A DNA stretch of 64,000 bases, from the NCBI GenBank assembly GCA_039545355.1, contig BCJJ01000005.1, positions 1,787,447-1,851,446 on the forward strand, given 5' to 3'. The stretch is from Trichosporon coremiiforme. Taxonomy: Eukaryota; Basidiomycota; Tremellomycetes; Trichosporonales; Trichosporonaceae. The position numbers and the translations under genes are program-made. Below the pieces are notes generated by a model. The model was given only the letters and a program-made list of their open reading frames with translations. It had not been told where the DNA came from and made no database searches. Below, in pieces: positions 56,473 to 64,000 of the stretch (its first letter is position 1; each line of letters opens with the position of its first letter).

Positions 56473-57069
56473 CTAGAAGTTCTTCCCCCTCCGGACGCGC
56501 ACCGGTCCGTCCGCCTTCTCGACGACCTCGCCATTAACGATAAACTCGACCTTGCCGATACGTCCCTCCTCCTTAACCACAGCGGCCATGGCGGGGAGGA
56601 GCTTCTCCCAGTCCTTGTACTCCTCGTTGTCAGCGGCGAGCACACGGGGAACGCGGGAGGGACAGATACTGGCCCCCGTGGCCTCCTTGTCGAGCAGCTG
56701 CCTCAGGGTGCGCGAGAGGAGCTCGCGGAGCGTCTCGTCGACCTCAGAGAGCTCGAGCGGAGACACGGCGCGGAGAGCACGCAGACGAGACTTCTGGACC
56801 GCACGCCGGCGAGCAGTCTTGCCCTTCGCGCCCTGCGCTGGAGCACTGCCGGGGACAGACCGAGCAGGGTTCAGAGCACTCTTGACCGCTTTCGTGATCG
56901 GCGTGTCCTCGGCGCCTGCGGACTTGGGCGACTTGGTAACGGAGTTCTTCAGAGGGGTGCCCTTCGGCGTGCCCTTGGGCGTCGATTTGGGCGTAGCCTT
57001 CGTACGCTTGGGGGCGGGCGAGCCGAGGGTCTCGGACGCGGCGCGCGAGCCGGCGCGGGTCGTGACCAT
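56473..57069 (-). CDS. DUF3253 (winged-helix-like) domain protein with basic N-terminal tail
   Basis: Intronless, 198 residues. The C-terminal 85 residues match the layout of DUF3253, a small domain mainly known from bacteria: helical LRELLSRTLRQLLD, then GASICPSRVPRVL, DWEKLLPAMAAVVKEEGRI, and VNGEVVEKADGPVRVRRG at the end. The first 110 residues are basic and disordered with TPKSTPKGTPKGTP repeats and RRRAVQKSRLRAL, resembling nuclear linker-histone-like tails. That suggests a nuclear DNA- or chromatin-associated role, which is inference. Absence of introns and a mainly bacterial domain raise the possibility of old horizontal transfer. Confidence 0.75.
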   Translation of the reverse strand: MVTTRAGSRAASETLGSPAPKRTKATPKSTPKGTPKGTPLKNSVTKSPKSAGAEDTPITKAVKSALNPARSVPGSAPAQGAKGKTARRRAVQKSRLRALRAVSPLELSEVDETLRELLSRTLRQLLDKEATGASICPSRVPRVLAADNEEYKDWEKLLPAMAAVVKEEGRIGKVEFIVNGEVVEKADGPVRVRRGKNF

Positions 57070-58456
57070 TGTTGTTTTTGTTTGTGTGAGGTGCGGGAAG
57101 GTGGTGTGTGATGAGCAGCGCTTCAGTTCAAAGCGTTTTGATGTCGAGGCGAGTAGGTACAGGCGATGTTACTCGGGCAGTCAAAGTAACGAGGAGTATA
57201 TTACAAGCAAAAGGTGGTGGTGAAGGGCGTGTAGAAGGCAAGCAAGGCGCGTCCTAGTGAAGGCAGTTAGAGCCTGGCGATCGCACGCCGCTCTGGAAAA
57301 ATTCGAGCCCGTTGCCGGTGTTCAGAAATTTCTAATGACCGGCAGGTGATAAGGCGGCCAGGCACGACCTATTTCCGTGGTTAACACACCTTTGATGCTC
57401 CGATTAGAATCCGATTAGAGTCTAGAGTAGTTAAGGCACGCCAGATCAGTCAGGCACATCAGCGCGCCTCACTTCTTTCGTGACGATCGTGACGAGCGCG
57501 CCCTCATCCTGCGAATCCTGCGACGCGCGACGCTCACACATCTCATGTAACTCGTCGTTCATGTCTGGTTCACACTTAACAATCATACGAGGACAGAGGA
57601 GATCCCGGGGCGGCGCCAAGATCACGGAGACCTGTGTGATCTCCGGAACTCATTGTCCACCTTTAAGTTACACAGCTATCTTAATTGGATCACTTTCATT
57701 AATGGCATTCCCAGCTAAAGGCTGAATGGCTGAAGGGAGGGCCGCTGGGACAATCATACCGTTCTCCTGCAGGCCGGAACAGCGGTAAGGGGCTAACTCG
57801 GCGTTTGATGGCTTCTGCTCTTCTGTAACCGCCTATCTCACCGCGGCATCCTTTGTTGTCGCTCTTGGGATCACATCGCAGATGTTGCACAGCTGACGCC
57901 GACATTTACTCATCCCAGCCGAGCCACGCACTCATCCACACGGAGGCATACATGCCTGACCGGTCACTGGACCAGAGGCATCGTCCATCGCCCTCTCGCA
58001 CGCTAGCTCGCGCTCGGTGCTCACTCACATGTCCCCAATGCCAAGACAGACGTCCAAGCGTACACCGCCGCCTCCCACTATGCGTTGGTCGCGCGCACCG
58101 TGCGCTGCGCTGCCGCTCGGCCGCACAGCACATCGTGATTACCATGCCTACCAGCTCTGACTGCTCTGGCCAGCCTTGCGCCCGTCAGAGGTGCACACGC
58201 CTTGCGTACCAGCTTTGACATGCGCACGCTCTGCATATCTGCGCCGTACACTTCAGCGCCCTCCTACCTGTCAACGACGACCTGACGCCCTCGACGACTA
58301 ACAGTGCGTACAGTGCAGTGCAGCGCCAAGACGACCACTCGAGGGCCGACAGGACAGGAGCAAGGAGCGCGAATCGTGAGGACGTACCAAAGGCGTCGCA
58401 GTTGTCGACTGTCGGCGCTACGTTACACACTTCTCACACAGACACACCACTCCGAC
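57070..58456. other. Intergenic region up to assembly gap
   Basis: About 1.4 kb with no gene I can support; small frames only. It is the 5' flank of the DUF3253 gene on one side. Confidence 0.5.
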
Positions 58457-58743
58457 NNNNNNNNNNNNNNNNNNNNNNNNNNNNNNNNNNNNNNNNNNNN
58501 NNNNNNNNNNNNNNNNNNNNNNNNNNNNNNNNNNNNNNNNNNNNNNNNNNNNNNNNNNNNNNNNNNNNNNNNNNNNNNNNNNNNNNNNNNNNNNNNNNNN
58601 NNNNNNNNNNNNNNNNNNNNNNNNNNNNNNNNNNNNNNNNNNNNNNNNNNNNNNNNNNNNNNNNNNNNNNNNNNNNNNNNNNNNNNNNNNNNNNNNNNNN
58701 NNNNNNNNNNNNNNNNNNNNNNNNNNNNNNNNNNNNNNNNNNN
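58457..58743. other. Assembly gap (287 N)
   Basis: A run of 287 N. It lies about 125 bp upstream of the secreted-protein start at 58868 and removes most of that promoter from view. Confidence 0.95.
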
Positions 58744-58867
58744 CCTGTGCTCCCTCTCCACCGCCTGTGCTCTCCTCGCCCCGCCTGTCTATCTGTCGAC
58801 ATTGGACATTGCTTCCCCCGACTGAATCCCCGATAAGCCCTGCGACGACCGACCTAACGACAAGGTC

Positions 58868-60248
58868 ATGTGGACCCGCGTGCTCGTCGCTCTCCTCTTC
58901 CTTGCGCTGGCGCAGACGGCGGACGCAGCCCGCCTCACCACGACGAATAGGGTGAGTGCCCCCCGGCTGCTCTCAAGGGTGCAGCTCGTATGGTCTGCTC
59001 GCTTCCCACGACCATTGCTTCTCGCAGTGTCGGCGCGGTGGGACCGTTGCCTGGCCCAAAGATCTCACTCTGGCGCCGCCGTGCCTCGGCACCGCACCCA
59101 AGTTCGCTCGCATTCCCCGAAACATCTGCGACGTGCCACACTTCTGGGCCAGCCGGATGCCAGTTAGCTCAGGCCGACCAGGAAGCTGACACCACAGGCT
59201 GGCGAGACCTACATCGAGGGCCGGTTCACGAACAAAGGCGGCGGCAAGTTCTCCACGATCCTCACAACCTTGCTGCCTGGCGAGACGCCCCCGAACTGGA
59301 AGCCGACCGATACGCCGACGCAGACTGCGCGTGAGGCGCCGGCTGGGACGTGAGTACTGCAATGCCCGCGGGCCTGAGCCATTGTGCTGCTGAATCATGA
59401 GCCGCGTTACTGGGGAGGTTGTCAGCCGAGGTGGGACTGGTGCGACGAGTGTGCGAGTGCGCGAGAGATGTGCGTGCGCGCGAGTGAGACTCTGGAGGAC
59501 GCCTCGCCTGTGCGTACTGTGCGAGTGCCACTGCATCTCATCTCGGATCCACCTCTCTACCGCAGCACACCAGTTCTCGGTCGCAGTCGTCTCCATTCAC
59601 CTCCTGCATAAGTTATCGGAGATCTCGAGGCCGGCAGGAGAGAATGGAGGAACGTGGGGTGTCGCCAAGAGAGTGGAGGGCGCCGCACCGATCGCACCGA
59701 TCGCACCGGTCAGACGCATCAAGACGTACCCAGGAGTGCCCAAGAGCAGCTGCACCGCAATCTGATTGTGTCGCAGTATCTCCTGCGACCTGGGTTCCTG
59801 CACCCGGCATGCGCCCGCGGCCCGCGCTGCTTACTTGTCTTATGCGTCACTGTTCCCTATGGCCCCCTGCGATCTGAGGTTAGGGCGCCACAGAATCCGC
59901 TCTACTTGCGATCTGCCCTGCTTTGCGGTACCTGCGCTCGGACCGTTCGTGTCCACCTCACCTTGCATCAACCACTTCCTCGCTGCCCCACTCAGAAGCT
60001 CAGACCATGCAGGTTGCAGCCCATACCGAACCCCACGCACAGCTTCGCGGTCTAGAAGAATACAGCTGACAGCCAGCATCCAGGCCGCCGCCGCCTACTT
60101 CTCCGATGCGAGGGAGCACGCCGCTGAGATCCGCGTCGCGCAGGCACAGCACATGCGCGACCACGGCGCCGCTTCCCATTTGCATGCGCCTGCGTTCGCT
60201 GCCTTCCTTCTCGCCAGCGCGATCGCTCTCGGCCGTTATCTCCATTAA
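58868..60248 (+). CDS. Putative secreted protein, exon structure incomplete
   Basis: The first exon (58868-58951) codes for a clear signal peptide, MWTRVLVALLFLALAQTADA. A GTGAGT donor and acceptor at 59027 lead to RCRRGGTVAWPKDLTLAPPC..., with further cysteines (ICDVPHF). A third exon from about 59199 (acceptor CACCACAG after CTGAC) reads AGETYIEGRFTNKGGGKFST and PPNWKPTDTPTQT to a GTGAGT donor at 59352. Beyond that I cannot place exons with confidence. A frame ending at 60248 (from about 60080) has an Ala/His-rich segment and a hydrophobic end (APAFAAFLLASAIALGRYLH) like a GPI-attachment signal, and could be the terminal exon. No family recognised; a small cell-wall or secreted Cys protein is the best reading. 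Confidence 0.45.
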
Positions 60249-60523
60249 CCTCTACGCTCCCTGCCTTCATCCCCTCCCACCCCCCGTTTCTCTTCACGTC
60301 CTACCTTACGCCTTCACATTACCACCGCTCGTCAAGTCAGCTAAGTCAATCGAGACATCCGTCAACCGTCAACGTATACCCTCACACAACACAAAAATCA
60401 GTTAATTCCCGTTGAAGCAGTCTCGCAATACTGTAGATAGCCGCTGTAACACTCGTAGATATCGTAGATGTAGTATCAGGTATCAAAGCAGGAATATCGT
60501 CGTCTCGTTGCTGGCGTCAGAAG

Positions 60524-61867
60524 CTACTCCTCGTCCTCGGGACCGAGGACACGTTCGAGCTCGTCGTCCTCGTCCTCCCACCATCCACCGCCGCCACCCT
60601 CGTCGTCTGTCAGTTCATCAGCGCCGCCCATGACGTATCGTCCGCCTGGGCCGTCGCCTTGCGCCCCTTCTTCTGAGGAACGGGGTTTCGGCGTGCCCTT
60701 AGGCGGTTTGTCGGGGTAGCTCCGTAGCGGCCAGCTCCACCCGTCGCTGGCGGGGGGCACCACGAATGGGAACAGCAGCGTAGCCAGAGGGCTGGGGTCA
60801 GCTCACAGGAAGCCCTCTATGTAGCTTACTATCCGCCCGGCCCGACGTTGAAAAACATCTGCAGGTTGCGCTTGGCGCCATAGTCGTACGGATTCAGGTA
60901 TATCAGGCCATCCTTCTTCGCCTTCTTGCGCAGGTAGTCGTTATCGTGCCCCTCGATCGACGTCTCGCCCTGCGACACCATGTACATGTGCCAGCCGGCT
61001 AAAACGGGTACGGCGATTCCAATAGCGCAGCAAAGGATGTACGTCAACGTGAACGCGACCTTGGGCGTGATCTTGGCGGGGTACTGGAGTTAACTCGTGG
61101 AAGTGGTTTTCGAGCTCACGGGTAGTTTCCAATCGAGGGTTGCCCAGAAGTAGTCGTAGCCGAGCGCGACGACGAACCACGCCCCGAGCGAGAGCCATGC
61201 CATGAACAGCACGAAGTGCCGCTGGTTGTGCAGCCCGACGCAGCCGTTGATCCCTGCTGTCAGCTGCTGCCGAAAGATTGAGCTCACAGGGACAGTGGTG
61301 GTCCATGAGCAGCACGCAGCGCTTGCACACCGAGCAGTGGTGGGTGCGCTGCCGTCAGCTCTCGTCAGACCAACTAGCTCACCGGCGGCTTGGGGCCGTT
61401 ACATTTCCGACACCTGCGCACGCGGCGCCGTCCTCCGAACGCGTTCCCGTTCACTGCTGTACCCCTCGTGCGCTTAAACCCCCATCGCTCGGGCGCAAGC
61501 CAGCTACTGGGGTCGTTGCCGAGGAACCGCTCCTCCTTCTCGGACTGCGGCAGGGGGTAGCCGGACGGCACATGCGTCGCGAGCCAGTACTGGCCGTACA
61601 TGTTGAGTGGCACCAGCGCATAAAAGGGCAACATGGCTATCGTCGCGTGCCACGACAGGTCGCGGGTCACGACGTCAACTGCGGTGTCAGTGAAAGCGAA
61701 CTCTTGGAAGGCAAAACTAGCTTACAGAACGCGAAGCCGCCGAGGACGGTCAGGATCCACGCGAGGCCGATGAAGACCGGCCCCGCTGCGCCGGTCAGGC
61801 GGTCCGCGGCGTGCTCAAGCCGCTTGAAGCAGCGTATCACCAGCGCCGACGGGCCGCGGGGAGGCAT
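60524..61867 (-). CDS. DHHC-type palmitoyltransferase
   Basis: S-acylates cysteines of target proteins, acting in Golgi or ER membranes. Six exons (61867-61726, 61678-61383, 61348-61288, 61253-61120, 61083-60830, 60791-60524) join in frame to 384 residues. Two N-terminal membrane segments are followed by the Cys-rich DHHC domain: CRKCNGPKPPRTHHCSVCKR, then [20 protein letters not shown] with catalytic Cys165. Two more membrane segments follow, and after them SQGETSIEGHDND (TTxE-like) and NPYDYGAKRN. The C-terminus is an acidic Gly/Trp-rich tail (GGGGGWWEDEDDELER). The exon border between CP and W is needed to make DHHCPW. The nearest subfamily may be PFA4/ZDHHC16-like but is not certain. Confidence 0.92.
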
Positions 61868-62375
61868 TTGGAGATTGTTGACAAGTGACGAGTGTCACGA
61901 GGAAGATGTGTGGAGATTGCGGAGGGCGGTGGAGGTCCAGCAGACCGCCCAGGGTCAACTGCAAGGGTGCGCGACTGCGCTAGCTCCTAATGGGCATCCT
62001 AATCCGCCTCCTAATTGGAAGTGGACCGGGTTCAATTAGCAGCCTTGTCATGTTGTAATGTTCAGAGCCAGGATGATCAGAAAGGAGAGCCAGGCATGGC
62101 ACCTCGAATCTCGACACCGCAGCAGACAGGCGTCCACGACGAGCAGCTTGGGTTGGGTGGGATTACACCAGCCTGGCAGCGACCATCTATTTCCACGTCG
62201 ACCGTTTCCACCATCATTGCCTCTTGCCCACACTTGCACGCGACACAAAACGGCCAGCCTCTCTCCCGAGTACGCGCGTAACGACTGGCCGCCTGCCCGC
62301 ATCCTTTGCACGACCTGCACGACTGACGACCGGCCGACGACCCACCACGACGCAGCAGCCTGAGTAGTTGCGGCC
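61868..62375. other. Divergent promoter DHHC gene / golgin
   Basis: About 500 bases between divergent starts. No tRNA despite a GGTTCAA string at 62028-62034, which lacks a pairing stem. No further gene seen. Confidence 0.5.
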
Positions 62376-64000
62376 ATGAGCGGCACCGAGAATGGGAGCA
62401 GCGGGGCGGGGCGGGCGAGCTCGGAGCTTCCTGGCGTGCTGAGTCCGCCGAGTGTGGCGAGCCCGATCCCGCGCTCGTCGACTGACTCGGCGCGGGACAG
62501 CGAGAGCGTCGAGGCGCAGCTCGAGCGCATCAAGGCCGAGAAGGAGCACCTGAACCACCAGTACCGCTCCCTGCTGTCGAAACTGACCGCGATGCGGCAG
62601 TCGCTAGGCGACAAGCTAAAGGAGGACGCGGAGGAGCTCGACCGGCGAGAGCTGCAGATCTCGGAGCTCGAGGAGGAGAAGGAGAAGCTCTCCTCCCGAG
62701 TGAAGGAGCTCGAGGCCGAGGCCGAGGAACGCGCTGAGCAGGGCCAGAGCGACGATCTCATGGGCCTAACGGATGAGATGCGCGAACTGCGCGGCGAGAT
62801 CGAAAAGCTCAGAGCCGAGAAGGAGGAGTGGGAGCAGGAGTGCAGCCAGGAGCGCGCGCGGAGAGAGCAGCTCGAAGACGACATACGCGGGTTCGAGATT
62901 GCGCAGCGCGAGGCGCGCGCCGATGCCGATAAGGCGACTAAGGACTGCCAGGCCGAAAAGGAGCGCGCCGCGAATCTCCAGGAGGTCCTCGAGGAGTTCC
63001 AGCAGGGTAAGTACCATTTCCTCACTCCAGCCAGAGCGGTTTGCGACACTAGCTAACACCCCCAGCGAAGGATTCAGAGCTGAAGCAGGCGACGTCGGAG
63101 CTCGAGGCGCAGCTGAAACTCGCCGCAACCCAGCTGAGCGAGTACAAGCTGCGGGCCGCGAACGCCGAGTCCTCCCTGTCGCAAGCGACGACGAATGCGA
63201 CCAAGTCGTCCGCGCTTGAGAAGGAACTCAAGGACAAGAACGCCCTGATCGCGAAGCTGCGGCACGACGCAGTTGTGAACAATGAGCACCTGACGGAGGC
63301 CCTGCGCCGGCTCCGAAAATCGACGTCGGACGTGAACGTCGACCGCCGCCTCGTCACGAATGTCCTGTTAAGTTTCCTGACGACGTCGCGCGCCGACTCG
63401 AAGCGCTTCGAGATGCTGCAGCTCCTGTCGACCATCTTGTGCTGGGACGACGGGGAGCGCGAAAAGGCCGGATTGCAGCGGCAGGCGAAGCGGCCGCAGC
63501 AGAGGCGCAAGAGTGGCAGTAAGGAGGCCACGAGTCTGGTCGATGAGGAGATGAATGAGGTGAGTGTGCGCTGGCTGAGCGCGCGAGGCGGGCGGGGCCG
63601 AGGTCGCTGTCAACCCCCACCGAGGGAGAATGGGGGCGGGCGAGACCGATTCCGCTCCCAGAATGAGGGCGGTAGAGTTCGCTGCGCGCCGACACCCAGG
63701 ACACCCAGCTCACTGGCAACCTGTGAAGATAGCTGACTCGCAGTCGTTCTCGAACCTCTTCGTTGAGTTCCTCCTGAAAGAAGCGACGCAGGGACAGGAA
63801 GACCATCTCCCGACCTCGCCTCAATCCCGGCTCATGTCGCCTGGCGCCTCTTCCTCTGCGCTGTCACCGCCAACCTCCGGTGCCGCGACGCCAGTGGGCT
63901 ATTCTAGGTCTCGGGCGCTGAGCAACTCCTCGTCGACGAGCGGGACGCCGGCTACGAGCGGCTCGTTCTCTATCTTTGGCACTGGCGGTTCGGGGGCGTC
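62376..64000 (+). CDS. RUD3: GRAB-domain golgin (Rud3/GMAP-210 type), 3' end beyond window
   Basis: Golgi tethering protein bound by Arf1 through its GRAB domain. Exons 62376-63006, 63066-63559 and 63743 to beyond 64000 are in frame (at least 461 residues seen). A Ser-rich N-terminus leads to a long coiled coil (about residues 45-270, rich in Glu/Lys/Leu heptads). The GRAB domain lies at about 290-345: EALRRLRKSTSDVNVDRRLV, TNVLLSFLTTSRADSKRFEM and ILCWDDGEREKAG. After it come a basic stretch and a segment found after GRAB in fungal Rud3 (SFSNLFVEFLLKE), then a Ser/Pro-rich tail. The intron between exons 2 and 3 is 183 nt. Confidence 0.88.

Noticed and set aside
62020..62040. GGTTCAA string as a tRNA T-loop
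   Set aside because: The flanking bases do not form a five-pair stem and no acceptor or anticodon arm fits around it.

Overview
This is a basidiomycete nuclear contig, most likely from a Tremellomycete yeast of the Trichosporonales type. The support is GC-rich coding sequence, many short spliceosomal introns with GTRNGT donors, CTRAC branch sites lying almost on top of the acceptor AG, intron-bearing tRNAs, and a familiar set of eukaryotic housekeeping genes. The order-level placement is inference. Coding features were rebuilt by joining exons by hand; in nearly every case the joined exons sum to a multiple of three and give the length expected for the family.

Layout. 1-3579: no supportable gene. 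3580-23750: a dense housekeeping block holding thioredoxin, NAD malate dehydrogenase, adenylosuccinate lyase, a LEA2-type membrane protein, the NatC subunit NAA35/MAK10, tRNA-dihydrouridine synthase DUS2, the splicing-associated XAP5/FAM50 protein, the GTPase Ran, the cytochrome-oxidase chaperone COX20, the Golgi tether subunit COG2, and one unrecognised intronless gene. 23751-32586: a gene-poor stretch with two intron-containing tRNA genes (Arg-UCU and Thr-AGU) and one remarkable secreted repeat protein whose units all end in a Lys-Arg Kex2-type site. 32587-50815: Mediator Med19-like, a Nop15/NIFK-like RRM protein, a full-length ABCC (MRP/Ycf1-type) transporter, a cysteine-rich single-pass membrane protein, eRF1, an omega-amidase-type nitrilase, a polyol-type short-chain dehydrogenase, an ADP-ribose pyrophosphatase (Nudix) with a possible mitochondrial leader, and a small orphan gene. 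50816-64000: a Slm1-like BAR-PH protein, a 65-residue membrane peptide, a DUF3253-domain protein with a basic tail, a fragmentary secreted protein beside an assembly gap, a DHHC palmitoyltransferase, and the 5' part of a Rud3/GMAP-210-type golgin running off the end.

Genes are single transcription units, often divergent with shared promoters (COX20/COG2 only 211 bp apart). The set is not a pathway cluster; several products act on secretion and membranes (COG2, Rud3, DHHC enzyme, Slm1, Ran).

The two points most worth following are (i) the Kex2-processed repeat precursor at 27318-28307, whose units carry introns at one identical position, and (ii) Ran at 17435-18816, whose reading frame appears to require a single-nucleotide exon, with a possible 3-nt exon in malate dehydrogenase as a parallel. 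There are two runs of N (27984-28053, 58457-58743) and four ambiguous bases inside Ran.
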